64,000 nucleotides of DNA, taken from an uncultured Roseburia sp. (GTDB taxonomy: Bacteria > Bacillota_A > Clostridia > Lachnospirales > Lachnospiraceae). The notes below the pieces were generated by a model. It worked only from the letters and a program-made list of their open reading frames with translations, was not told where the DNA came from and did no database searches. The stretch lies in contig CAAEAE010000051.1 in assembly GCA_900753715.1 (NCBI GenBank), positions 30,475-94,474 of the forward strand, read 5' to 3'. Of this stretch, positions 1-8,497 are shown piece by piece. Each line of letters begins with the position of its first letter. Position 1 is the stretch's first letter. The position numbers and the translations under genes are program-made.

Positions 1-985
1 TTGTCAGCCTGCTTAACCCGTTAAAAAACATAATTTTTGCCATCTCGACTCCATTTTGTGTCGTGACGAGGCGGGTATTCTCCCCGACCCCATCCCGGTG
101 CAGGTCAATGACAACTTCAATGCTTGGATTTTCTTCGAGAAGTTTCTCTAACGCCGGACCGGACCTGGAATATGCCGTGTCACGGTCGGTATCATAAATT
201 CCGGTATGATGAATCACGTTTAACCCATACTGGTTTGTCAGAAGTTCCGTGAGATAATCCCCGACCCCAATGATTCCGGTGGAATAATCTCCCTCCACCG
301 AGTCCACATATCCCTCATGCCCGTGTGTGTGATAAATCAATATCTGCGGCGTTGACGCATCGTGATTTAGCGTCATATTTTTTACCAGAAGCTCTGTGGC
401 ATTTAATTCACTGCTCGTAATCGTCGTCGAGCTGTCCACCTGGTAAAAATTCTGAATCAGATAATCGTAATCGCCTAATTTTTCTACCGGATAATCCACC
501 ACCTTTTCTGTGGCAAGTCCTGCCGTTTCCACCGTCTCTTCCGCCTTTTCTGTCTCCCCGGCTTCTTCCCCGCCGGTTACCTCCGTTTCTGCCGCTTCCG
601 ACTCTTCCTGCTCCGGTTCTTCCTGCTCCTCTGCTTCTGTCTCTTTTCGTTCTGATTCCGTGCTCTCCTCCCCGGCTTCGCTATGGGGCTTTTCATGGCT
701 CGTACCAGTTTCCGCCTCCAAAGTTTCTGCACTGTTTTCGTCTGCCGCTTCGAGTGCCAGAATCATCTCATAAGACAGCTCACTCTCCATCTGCGTCTCA
801 TAGGAAAGCGGTGGAAGTGTGCGCTCTGTCCCATCAATAAGGAAAAAGCATCCAAGCATTGTGCTAACATCTGTAATCTGTCTGTTTTCCTGTAACGTTA
901 AAAAAAATCCTGTCACAAGTAAAAACATCCAGATTTTTTTTCTATTCTTTTTTCTTCTATAAATCCGATACCTGTAACTTTGCAT
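1..985 (-). CDS. spoIIP: Stage II sporulation protein P (SpoIIP), C-terminus cut by window edge
   Basis: Peptidoglycan amidase/endopeptidase of the SpoIID-SpoIIM-SpoIIP engulfment machinery at the septum of the sporulating mother cell. The reading frame is open from ATG 985 down to base 1 (328 codons), so the C-terminus lies outside the window. Seen in order: a basic N-terminus and one membrane segment (about residues 18-31), a long Glu-rich low-complexity stretch (about 85-150), then the SpoIIP catalytic region with IYHTHGHEGY and IDLHRDGV, the His/Glu-containing signatures of the family. It lies 28 nt downstream of gpr, the same order as in Bacillus (gpr-spoIIP), so it is probably cotranscribed in the sporulation programme. 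The ribosome binding site is weak (GATGG). The identification is firm; only the missing end is unknown. Confidence 0.95.
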   Translation of the reverse strand, partial: MQSYRYRIYRRKKNRKKIWMFLLVTGFFLTLQENRQITDVSTMLGCFFLIDGTERTLPPLSYETQMESELSYEMILALEAADENSAETLEAETGTSHEKPHSEAGEESTESERKETEAEEQEEPEQEESEAAETEVTGGEEAGETEKAEETVETAGLATEKVVDYPVEKLGDYDYLIQNFYQVDSSTTITSSELNATELLVKNMTLNHDASTPQILIYHTHGHEGYVDSVEGDYSTGIIGVGDYLTELLTNQYGLNVIHHTGIYDTDRDTAYSRSGPALEKLLEENPSIEVVIDLHRDGVGENTRLVTTQNGVEMAKIMFFNGLSRLT

Positions 986-1013
986 AATCCATCTTATGCA
1001 CCGTCAATTCCCA

Positions 1014-1985
1014 TTATGCCGTCTGTATTTCCAAAGGTTTCCCACCCATAAATGCGATATTTAACCCCTCCGACACCGTAAAACTTAAGCGTTTCACGGA
1101 CTCGTCGATATCCTTTGGTGTCACAAACATTGCGTTTAAGTTCGGGGACAGCAGTTCCCGGATTAACTCATATTTTTCGGCATCATTTAATTCCCCGAGA
1201 GAATTTCCCACATGATTTAGGGCACTGCTCTGACTCATGGCACTCACGAGATTAAACATCGTATCATTGACAATGGTTGCTGCATCTACAACGGTAGGTA
1301 CACCAACGGAAATCACCGGCACACCGAGACTTTTTTCATTCAGTCCATGTCTGTGATTGCCGACTCCGCTGCCGGGATTGATGCCTGTGTCTGTAACCTG
1401 AATCGTCCGGTTTAACCGCTTGGTGCTTCGTGCGGCAAGGGCATCTACCGCTATGATGAGGTCCGGTTGTGTCTCCTTCATAATTCCCCGGATAATCTCA
1501 AGACTTTCCATTCCGGTCTGTGCCATAACCCCCGGAACAATGCTGCTGATGCGGTTGACTTTTCCCTCCCCAAACGCATATTTTCCATACTCCTTTAAGA
1601 TGTGCCTCGTAATAAACAGATTGTCCATCACTCTCGGGCCTAACGCGTCCGGCGTCACATCCCGGTTTCCAAGTCCCACCACGAGCACCGACATTTCCTC
1701 CTTGTGCTTTGGAAGGAGTTTTTTTATCACCTTTGCAAGCTGCACAGAGATTTCCCTGTGGTAATCCTCATCCTCCTCGTCCATATTGGAAGCCTCGATG
1801 GTAATATACGTTCCCTTTGGCTTTCCCATCGTTTTCGCACCGTTTTCCGTCTCAATCACGACCGTACTGATGGTCAGATTCCTATCAATCCGCTCCTCCA
1901 TAAAACGAACCCCTTTGAGTTCGACGTGATCCTCCTGCATTTTTTCCTGCGTTTCCAATGCCAGGTCTGTACGTATCTGATACAT
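1014..1985 (-). CDS. gpr: Germination protease GPR (spore endopeptidase)
   Basis: Aspartic-type protease that degrades small acid-soluble spore proteins during germination; it is made as a zymogen in the forespore. The protein (323 aa from ATG 1985) starts MYQIRTDLALE, the typical pro-region, and contains the family core VVGLGNRDVTPDALGPRV and the INPGSGVGNHR region. I chose ATG 1985 because GGAGGG lies just upstream and the family begins there; an in-frame TTG at 2006 would add seven residues without homology. It is followed by spoIIP and diverges from rpsT across about 220 nt. I could not pick out a convincing SigG promoter upstream. Confidence 0.95.
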   Translation of the reverse strand: MYQIRTDLALETQEKMQEDHVELKGVRFMEERIDRNLTISTVVIETENGAKTMGKPKGTYITIEASNMDEEDEDYHREISVQLAKVIKKLLPKHKEEMSVLVVGLGNRDVTPDALGPRVMDNLFITRHILKEYGKYAFGEGKVNRISSIVPGVMAQTGMESLEIIRGIMKETQPDLIIAVDALAARSTKRLNRTIQVTDTGINPGSGVGNHRHGLNEKSLGVPVISVGVPTVVDAATIVNDTMFNLVSAMSQSSALNHVGNSLGELNDAEKYELIRELLSPNLNAMFVTPKDIDESVKRLSFTVSEGLNIAFMGGKPLEIQTA

Positions 1986-2088
1986 ATGCCCTCCACACTT
2001 TCCCAAAATATATTTTCTGCTAGTTTTCCCGACAGGCAGCGAAACTATCCTGATTCCTCAAAAAAAAAATTATTTTTTGAAATATCTC

Positions 2089-2117
2089 TTGACAGAATCT
2101 GTCAGATACCCTACAAT
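2089..2117 (+). promoter_or_regulatory. Housekeeping promoter of rpsT
   Basis: TTGACA (2089-2094), 17-nt spacer, TACAAT (2112-2117): near-consensus SigA promoter. It leaves a leader of roughly 80 nt before the rpsT start. Confidence 0.85.
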
Positions 2118-2204
2118 ACATTAGTGTGCTTACATTGAACTGTCCGTGTCCGGCTTTAATGTAACAATCATGAACAATTACCATATGAATTGGAGGTGTA
2201 CGGA

Positions 2205-2468
2205 TTGGCTAACATTAAATCTGCAAAGAAAAGAATTTTAGTTTCTGAAACAAGAGCTGCTAGAAATAAATCTATCAGATCTGAGGTTAAGACTTCTATT
2301 AAGAAGGTTGAGGCTGCTGTAGCTGCTAACGATAAGGCCGCTGCTTCTGCTGCTTTAACAAACGCTGTCTCTGTTATCGAGAGCGCTTCTTCCAAGGGAG
2401 TTTACCACAAGAACAACGCTGGTAGAAAAGTTTCCCGTTTGACAAAACTTGTCAACACTTTAGCTTAA
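2205..2468 (+). CDS. rpsT: 30S ribosomal protein S20, TTG start
   Basis: S20 binds 16S rRNA early in small-subunit assembly. The 87-residue product begins (M)ANIKSAKKRI and is rich in Lys and Ala, with the C-terminal K-N-x-A-x-R-x-x-S-R-L region of S20. The start is TTG 2205: GGAGG at 2192-2196 is 8 nt upstream and the family starts exactly here; an in-frame TTG at 2190 lies before that ribosome binding site and is not used. It is monocistronic, with its own promoter and terminator, and sits between gpr and holA as in Bacillus. The non-AUG start is notable because E. coli rpsT also uses UUG for autoregulation. Confidence 0.97.
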   Translation: MANIKSAKKRILVSETRAARNKSIRSEVKTSIKKVEAAVAANDKAAASAALTNAVSVIESASSKGVYHKNNAGRKVSRLTKLVNTLA

Positions 2469-2505
2469 TTATAATAAGAACGCAGCCTTAACCCAGCTGC
2501 TAACA

Positions 2506-2538
2506 AAAAAGGCCAGCACCGTCATGCTGGTCTTTTTT
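2506..2538. terminator. Bidirectional terminator between rpsT and holA
   Basis: GGCCAGCA (2511-2518) pairs with TGCTGGTC (2525-2532) around a 6-nt loop, followed on the plus strand by T7. On the minus strand the same hairpin is followed by TTTTTTG, so it can also end the comEA-to-holA operon. Confidence 0.85.
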
Positions 2539-2548
2539 TGCGTACCCC

Positions 2549-2572
2549 GCGGAGAAGAAGTTTCTGCTTCGC
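2549..2572. repeat. Copy 1 of a 24-nt hairpin repeat (GCGGAGAAGAAGTTT...)
   Basis: Imperfect hairpin with outer arms GCGGAG and CTTCGC directly after the rpsT terminator. The first 15 nt are identical to 38618-38632 (copy 2), where the right arm changes so that a G-T pair becomes G-C. The surrounding 2573-2651 holds two more hairpins and no gene. Confidence 0.6.
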
Positions 2573-2604
2573 ATACCGCATCACGCAACCTGCTAAAGCA
2601 GGCG

Positions 2605-2629
2605 CAAGTGTGCGTCAATCGCACACTTG
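2605..2629. repeat. Perfect inverted repeat, CAAGTGTGCG / CGCACACTTG
   Basis: Ten-base arms with a 5-nt loop, flanked by GGCG and CGCC, which extend the stem after a bulge. A shorter hairpin (CCTGC-TAAA-GCAGG, 2589-2602) lies just before it. There is no following T-run. Function unknown; part of the non-coding stretch between rpsT and holA. Confidence 0.6.
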
Positions 2630-2651
2630 ATTCGCCTTGCAGCAGCTCCGC

Positions 2652-3635
2652 TCATGCGCTTCTGCTGTATTTCATCAGAAATATCTCCACCGCCATCTGG
2701 TCATTCATCCTGCCGGTCTTGACCGCTTCCTCCAAATCAACACCATCCCGCAATGCCTGTTTTAACTGCTCCATCGAAAATCCCTTCGCCTGGCTTACGT
2801 TGCGCCGCACGGCAAACGGCGGAATTCCTGCAATCTTTGCCATTGATGCCTGATCCATCCCTCTCGCGGACATATCTCTTACATTCAAAAGAATCTGAAA
2901 CTGTCTTGAAATCAGATACATGATACGCATCGACGGTTCCTTTAACGTTAAAAGGTCGTAATAAAGGTCAAGCGCTTTTCTCTGGTTGTGCTCCGCAATC
3001 GCATTCACCATCTCAAATATCTTGTTCTGTGTCTGCTCGGTGGCAATCGCTTCCACGTCCGCCGCCTCTATCACGGGACGTCCCATCGTATAACAGATGA
3101 GCTTTTCTAACTCTCTGTCAATGTTCCCCATATCGGTTCCGGTCTTCGATAAAAAAAGCTGCATCACAGAGCCAGTGATATTCTTTCCCTCTTTCTTTAA
3201 TCGCGAAAGAATCCAGCGCGTCAGAAGTTCTTCCGTCTGCGTGGCAAATTCCACCACTTTTCCGGTCTTCTGCACTGCCTTATAGCATTTTGAGCGCTTG
3301 TCAACCTCATCCTCCACAAAAATAAAATGCGTGGTAGACGGAGTCTTGGGCAGGTATTCCGCCAATCTCTCACAGGAATTTTTAAAAAATCCACTGTTTT
3401 CAATCAGAATCACTCTCTGTTCTGCAAAAAAAGGCAGCGTCTCAGCCAATTCGATGACCGCCTCCACATCCGTCTCCTTCCCCTCGAATGCGGCAAAGTT
3501 CATGTTATCATCCGGCGCTGCCATCGCATTTTTTAACTTGTCCCGGTACTGTCTGCGCAGATATGCCTCCGGACCATAGAGCAGATATGCTGTTTTTAAT
3601 TGTCCTGTTTTAATATCTTCGTCAATCGTTTTCAT
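2652..3635 (-). CDS. holA: DNA polymerase III subunit delta
   Basis: Clamp-loader delta subunit: opens the beta sliding clamp as part of the DnaX complex. The 327-residue protein has the HolA layout: an N-terminal AAA-like domain (starting LLYGPEAYLRRQYRDKL, then LPFFAEQRVILIENSGFF), a middle lid region (TGTDMGNIDRELEKL) and a C-terminal helical domain (PFAVRRNVSQAKGFS). The length is normal for the family. ATG 3635 is 5 nt after the comEC stop, so it is the last gene of the comEA-to-holA operon and is convergent with rpsT, with which it shares a bidirectional terminator. Confidence 0.93.
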   Translation of the reverse strand: MKTIDEDIKTGQLKTAYLLYGPEAYLRRQYRDKLKNAMAAPDDNMNFAAFEGKETDVEAVIELAETLPFFAEQRVILIENSGFFKNSCERLAEYLPKTPSTTHFIFVEDEVDKRSKCYKAVQKTGKVVEFATQTEELLTRWILSRLKKEGKNITGSVMQLFLSKTGTDMGNIDRELEKLICYTMGRPVIEAADVEAIATEQTQNKIFEMVNAIAEHNQRKALDLYYDLLTLKEPSMRIMYLISRQFQILLNVRDMSARGMDQASMAKIAGIPPFAVRRNVSQAKGFSMEQLKQALRDGVDLEEAVKTGRMNDQMAVEIFLMKYSRSA

Positions 3636-3640
3636 AGCAT

Positions 3641-6067
3641 TTATTTTACCACAGACGAACGGAAAACATCAAGCGGCTGTAAGTACTTTTCAACGACAAG
3701 CTCCTCCCCTTCTCTTGTAATGCGGATTCTGCCGCTCTCCATCGTATAAAATATGGTACTGCCCGCGTCTTCCATATTCTCTACCGCTTTCGGTGCAGGG
3801 TGCCCATAGGAATTTTCCTTTGCACAGGAAACCACAGAAATCTCCGGTGCCACAGCCCTGAGATATTCCATGGAATTTGACCCGCCGGAGCCGTGGTGCG
3901 CCACCTTATAAAATTCTGCCTGACGGAGCTTCTTTTGTGAGAGAATCCTTCTCTCCTGCGCCTCTCCGACATCTCCTGTAAACAGCCCGGTAAATCCATT
4001 TTCCTCATAATAAAAGACCAGCGAATTTCCATTCTTATCTGACGCCGTATTCTCTGCCCCCGGCGATATCAACTCTATCCGTGCGTCTCCAAGATGCAGA
4101 ATATCTCCTGCCTTCCCATACACAATATTACTTCCCGCCTTTTTCGCGAGCGCACATAAATTTTCAAACGCCTCATCCCTCTCAATGTTTTCTGCCATGA
4201 GCAGATTGAAAACCGGATAGCCCTCCTCTAAAATTTCCATCAGGCCGGAAATATGGTCTGCATCCGTATGGCTCACCGCCCAGAAATCAATCTGACGGAT
4301 TCCCTTTGCCTTTAAAAACGGCATGATTCGATACTCCCCGACTTTCGACACATTGCTGCTCCCTCCATCTACAAACATCGTTATTCCATTTTCCGTCTGT
4401 AAAAAGATTCCGTCCCCCTGTCCGACATCAAGCACGTCGAGTTCAAATCCGCCGTTTCCGTGGAACAAAAGGCAAAACAACAACGCCGCTCCGCCGGCAA
4501 ACAGCCGGACATTTAAAGTTCTTCCGGTATCTTTTACTTTCTTTTGTCTGTAAAGACAGGATGCAAGAAAAAGCAGCAAAAGATAATACCCTGCCATCTT
4601 CCACACCGGCGGCTGTCCGCAGATATAAACAGCCCCCGGCAGACTGCCAACTCCTTTACAGACTGTCTCATACCAGTTTAAAATCACCTGGCAGAAAAAA
4701 AGCGGCAGTTTTGCCAGTTCTGGCAAAACTAATCCCAAAAGTCCGCCCACAATTCCAAGATACAAAAGCAGTGCCATAAACGGTAGTACCATGAGATTAG
4801 CAAAAATTCCATATGTCGGCTGTTCATAGTAATACCACGCCACAAGCGGTATCGTTGCAAGCTGGATGGCAGCACTTACGCCAAGCGTATCCAAAAAACT
4901 GCCTGCGATTCTTTTTAAAACTCTTTTTTCTCCACCCTTTTGTTTCTCCAGAAATCCTCCGAGATACACGACACCGGTCACTGCCGCAAAAGAGAGCAGA
5001 AATCCGGCATAAAACAAAATGGCCGGATTTTCCCAGGTCAAAGCCAGCGCCGCCGCAGAGAGTGCGCTGAGTGAATCATAGCTTCTTCCAAACACTCCTG
5101 CAAGTAACATCAGAAAAAACATCAACAGCGCCCGGTTCACAGAGGTCCCCATTCCGACCATGCCTCCATAGCCTGCCATAAGAATTCCTGCTCCCATCCC
5201 TGCCACAGCATATCCCGCTCCAAGTTTCCTTAAAATCTGATACAGGCTCATTCCTATGACTGAAATATGTAGTCCGGATATTGCTAAGATATGCGAAATT
5301 CCGGTTTTCTGATAAAGTTTTTTCTCCTCTTTCTCAAGAATACTTTTATCTCCCAAAACCATCGTGGTAAGAACGCCCGCCTGTCCTTCCTCCAACTCTT
5401 CCGCATACACCTCCGCTATTTTACTGCGAAGGGAAAAGAGCCACTCTAAGACAGCATCCGCCTCTCCATGCTCAGAAAGAATCTGCGCGTCTTTTATCTT
5501 AAAATCAATGCCTCGCGACCAATAATAAGTTTTTGCATCAAAATTTCCTTCATTCGATGCACCTTTCCAATATTCTGCTGTTCCATTTAATACAAGGGTT
5601 TTGCCGAGCTTATAGGAATCTTTCCCGACACAGACAATCACCTGATTGCACGGCACTGTTTTGTTTGATGCAGTGCCCTTTGACCCTCCTGCTTCGTCTT
5701 GTCTTTGCACATAGCAGGATGTTAGATAATAAAGATATTGATAATTTTTATATTCCTTTGAAACCAGTCTTCCCTGCACACTCACCCGTGCTCCATCCGG
5801 TATTTCCTGCAAATATGTCTGCCGAAATGTCTCTGCGGCATGATACCGCAGATTTCCAAAGAAAATTGCCGCTGTGATTTCCAGAAAAACCACCGCTGCA
5901 TATAACCACCTTTTTGTTCCAAGAAAGGTGTATCCCGTACAGCCCATCAAAAGGACTGCTGCCGCTGTCACCAGATACCAGGTGCCCCCATACGCACCGA
6001 ACAGGATTCCAAGTAAAAATCCTGCTGCAATCCGGCACAGAGGTCTTTTCCATACCCCCAAATTCAC
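3641..6067 (-). CDS. comEC: DNA internalization protein ComEC/Rec2
   Basis: Polytopic membrane channel for uptake of transforming single-stranded DNA, with a soluble nuclease-like domain. The 808 residues comprise two N-terminal membrane helices and an OB-like region (about 1-200), the Competence domain with many membrane helices starting near ILAISGLHISVIG (about 230-520), and a C-terminal metallo-beta-lactamase domain (about 540-800) with DVGQGDGIFLQ, HTDADHISG and HHGSGGS. The start is GTG 6067, which overlaps the TGA of the upstream GerMN gene as GTGA, with GGAGG within that gene as the ribosome binding site. With comEA in the same operon it forms the DNA-uptake pair; no comEB is present. 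Confidence 0.95.
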   Translation of the reverse strand: MNLGVWKRPLCRIAAGFLLGILFGAYGGTWYLVTAAAVLLMGCTGYTFLGTKRWLYAAVVFLEITAAIFFGNLRYHAAETFRQTYLQEIPDGARVSVQGRLVSKEYKNYQYLYYLTSCYVQRQDEAGGSKGTASNKTVPCNQVIVCVGKDSYKLGKTLVLNGTAEYWKGASNEGNFDAKTYYWSRGIDFKIKDAQILSEHGEADAVLEWLFSLRSKIAEVYAEELEEGQAGVLTTMVLGDKSILEKEEKKLYQKTGISHILAISGLHISVIGMSLYQILRKLGAGYAVAGMGAGILMAGYGGMVGMGTSVNRALLMFFLMLLAGVFGRSYDSLSALSAAALALTWENPAILFYAGFLLSFAAVTGVVYLGGFLEKQKGGEKRVLKRIAGSFLDTLGVSAAIQLATIPLVAWYYYEQPTYGIFANLMVLPFMALLLYLGIVGGLLGLVLPELAKLPLFFCQVILNWYETVCKGVGSLPGAVYICGQPPVWKMAGYYLLLLFLASCLYRQKKVKDTGRTLNVRLFAGGAALLFCLLFHGNGGFELDVLDVGQGDGIFLQTENGITMFVDGGSSNVSKVGEYRIMPFLKAKGIRQIDFWAVSHTDADHISGLMEILEEGYPVFNLLMAENIERDEAFENLCALAKKAGSNIVYGKAGDILHLGDARIELISPGAENTASDKNGNSLVFYYEENGFTGLFTGDVGEAQERRILSQKKLRQAEFYKVAHHGSGGSNSMEYLRAVAPEISVVSCAKENSYGHPAPKAVENMEDAGSTIFYTMESGRIRITREGEELVVEKYLQPLDVFRSSVVK

Positions 6068-7026
6068 TCCTCCTCTGTTGTCGTATCTCCCTCAACGGAT
6101 TCTGTCTCTTTCACATAACTTAAATCCCGCTCATACATATCGGACAGCTTATAACTGTCACGGTAAACTCCGCTCGTATCTCCATTCACGGAAATCTGTA
6201 CTTTATTGATATTCGGAATTTCTGTCAGTGAATCTACGATTGCATAAATCACAACTGATTCATTCACCGCATAATCCTGATTGCGGAAATTATCATCCAG
6301 ATTCACATAGCAGACCCCATCCACCACCGAAATATTCACCAGACGCGTTCCCTTTGGAATTACTGATTTTGCGCCTGCAATCTCCGGTCCGTCAAGAAGC
6401 TGTTCCATCACAAGTTTATCGATAGACATATTACTACTGTAGTATACATCCTGCCGCACTTCCTTGATAAGTGCATCTCCGGTCTCGTTGGAAAAATAAA
6501 GTGTTACATTCGTATTCTGAATCGAGTTAATCTGCTCTCCGGGATTTTCAATAAAGCTGTCCTCATACATCACGCCCACAATACCGCCGTCACGGTCAGT
6601 AAGCGGCATTCCGTCCACATAAAACGTCACACAGTTAATCCCTGCTATCTGCGTCATCGTCCGAACCACAGCCGCACGGCATAAAACCTCTTCCACGGCA
6701 TTCATCGTACTGTAATTTGCATCAAAGTACACCGTTAAGAGCGAGCCCTCCAGACGATAATCCAAAACCTTGACATCCCCCGGAATCGTCTTTCTGCACT
6801 CTACTTCCTCCGGCTCTGTGCTTAACGCATTTAATAGCTCCGGTATCAGTTCCTCACGGTCCGTACTTTCCGGTTCATAAGGCACATTAACAATCTTGGT
6901 CTTTTCTTTATTCAGATATTCAATATGATAGGCACTGTCTGTGGTCTCTTCATTACAGCCTGCCACAAATCCGAGAAGAAGCAGAAAGAAACAAAGTGAC
7001 AGCATTTTTTTTATCTGATTGCCCAT
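6064..7026 (-). CDS. GerMN-domain lipoprotein
   Basis: Secreted lipoprotein of 320 aa with two GerMN-type domains. Seen: signal peptide MGNQIKKMLSLCFFLLLLGF with lipobox VAGC (Cys about 24), a first GerMN unit (about 60-165, DYRLEGSLLTVYFDANYS), a second (about 175-290, NVTLYFSNETGDALI and VVDGVCYVNLDDNF), and an acidic Glu-rich tail. In Bacillus the GerM family works in sporulation and germination, but GerMN lipoproteins also occur as partners of two-component systems of the LpqB type. It lies directly downstream of the sensor kinase (17 nt) and overlaps comEC, so a role linked to that kinase is an inference. Confidence 0.85.
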   Translation of the reverse strand: MGNQIKKMLSLCFFLLLLGFVAGCNEETTDSAYHIEYLNKEKTKIVNVPYEPESTDREELIPELLNALSTEPEEVECRKTIPGDVKVLDYRLEGSLLTVYFDANYSTMNAVEEVLCRAAVVRTMTQIAGINCVTFYVDGMPLTDRDGGIVGVMYEDSFIENPGEQINSIQNTNVTLYFSNETGDALIKEVRQDVYYSSNMSIDKLVMEQLLDGPEIAGAKSVIPKGTRLVNISVVDGVCYVNLDDNFRNQDYAVNESVVIYAIVDSLTEIPNINKVQISVNGDTSGVYRDSYKLSDMYERDLSYVKETESVEGDTTTEEE

Positions 7027-7043
7027 ATGTTCTCTCCTCTTTT

Positions 7044-8486
7044 CTATCCGATATATTTTAACGGGATACGCACATTAAAAATCGTGCCTTCTCCCTCCGT
7101 GCTGAATGCTTTGATTGCACCTCTGTGCATCAGCACTGCATTTCTGGTAATCGCAAGTCCCAGTCCTGTTCCGCCGATTTCCCTCGAGTGAGACTTATCT
7201 ACCCGGTAAAAACGTTCATAAATATGCTCTAACGAACTTTCCGGGATACCGATTCCGGAATCCTCAACCTTCAGATAAAAATACTGATGGTCTGCATTTA
7301 GGGAAACATGAACCCATCCTTCCGGTTTGTTATACTTGATGGCATTCTCTATCAGATTGGTAAATGCCAGCGTAATTTTGACTTCATCCACATCCGCGCT
7401 TACCGGCCGGAAACTCTCCAATACCAGTTCTACCTTCTGTTTGTCCGCAATCGGTTTTAAGCGTTTTAAAATCTGCTCTAACAGTTCATTGATATTGACA
7501 TTGGAAAGATTCAAATCTCCTGCCGACTTATCCATTTTTACCAGGGAAAGCAGGTCGTTGATAATCTTTGTCTCTCGGTCCACTTCATTTCCGATATCTG
7601 CCATAAACTCCTTGTACAGCTCTATCGGTGCATCTCCCATACTATTGATGGAATCTGCCAACACCTTCATGGAAGTAAGCGGTGTCTTTAACTCATGTGA
7701 CACATTTGACACAAACTCCTGTCTGGAATCGTCAAGCACTTTCATCCTGCCAAGCATCCGGTTAAAATTCTCACAAATCTGAATCGTCTCCGTATAGTCA
7801 TTAATTTCTAACGCATCCTCACCATATCCGGTCTGAATCATCTCAATCGACTTTGACATCTTATGAAATGGCTTTACAAGCTGTCCCGCTACAAGAACAC
7901 CGAAAAAAATAACAATAAACGTACAAATCATTTCTATTACAAGTGTATTTGTCGCAAGATAAGAAAGATTCAGTTGAATACTGTCTGTGGAAACACTCAC
8001 AAGCATCACGCCAAGAATATGCGCATCTTCTCCCGCAGGTCTATTCTCTGTCAGAGGAATTGCCAGTTCAATGTAGTGATTCTGTGCATCGTACTTTGTG
8101 ATTTCTTCCCCGTAATAGCTTTGAATCACTTTCTCGGAAATGATGGTCTTTCCCTCATCGAGCGAGTAGGTATCTTTGACAATATGAAATTCATCATCAA
8201 TAATCATGATACGCCCATCATAAATAGTAGAAAGCTGTTCTAACTGCGCATCGATATTTGAACCTGTCATATTGTTGATATAATCATTGGAAACAATCTG
8301 ATTGGCGAGAATCTTCGCCTGACTTAAGATTTCACTTGTGCGGATGGAAATTGCACGGCTCTCATAGGAACCGAGCATTCCACTTCGCAGCAACACCCCC
8401 GGAATCACTCCGATTAGAATAAACAGAAGCATCAGTCTGAATTTCAGACTTTTTGCAAAATTAGTTATTTTTTTGAACTTATTCAT
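7044..8486 (-). CDS. Membrane sensor histidine kinase (HAMP-HisKA-HATPase)
   Basis: Sensor kinase of 480 aa, partner of the response regulator encoded 11 nt upstream. Seen: membrane segment 1 (about 16-34), an extracytoplasmic sensor of about 145 residues, membrane segment 2 (about 181-203), HAMP (204-255), a HisKA dimerisation helix with the phospho-acceptor His264 in NVSHELKTPL, an N box (LIENAIKYN), and G boxes DSGIGIP and GGTGLGLAI. Start ATG 8486 has AAGGTG 7 nt upstream; an earlier in-frame start at 8534 would overlap the regulator and adds no domain. No PAS domain is evident, so this is PhoR/VicK-like in general architecture, not a sure WalK. Confidence 0.9.
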   Translation of the reverse strand: MNKFKKITNFAKSLKFRLMLLFILIGVIPGVLLRSGMLGSYESRAISIRTSEILSQAKILANQIVSNDYINNMTGSNIDAQLEQLSTIYDGRIMIIDDEFHIVKDTYSLDEGKTIISEKVIQSYYGEEITKYDAQNHYIELAIPLTENRPAGEDAHILGVMLVSVSTDSIQLNLSYLATNTLVIEMICTFIVIFFGVLVAGQLVKPFHKMSKSIEMIQTGYGEDALEINDYTETIQICENFNRMLGRMKVLDDSRQEFVSNVSHELKTPLTSMKVLADSINSMGDAPIELYKEFMADIGNEVDRETKIINDLLSLVKMDKSAGDLNLSNVNINELLEQILKRLKPIADKQKVELVLESFRPVSADVDEVKITLAFTNLIENAIKYNKPEGWVHVSLNADHQYFYLKVEDSGIGIPESSLEHIYERFYRVDKSHSREIGGTGLGLAITRNAVLMHRGAIKAFSTEGEGTIFNVRIPLKYIG

Positions 8487-8497
8487 AAATCTGCACC

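Noticed and set aside
510..773. Ser-rich plus-strand frame at the left end
   Set aside because: It is the complement of the Glu-rich linker of SpoIIP.
1986..2060. Possible SigG promoter for gpr
   Set aside because: No pair of boxes with the right spacing could be recognised, so it is not annotated.
4323..4553. Plus-strand frames within comEC and elsewhere of 60-120 codons
   Set aside because: All lie antisense or out of frame with well-supported genes and lack ribosome binding sites.
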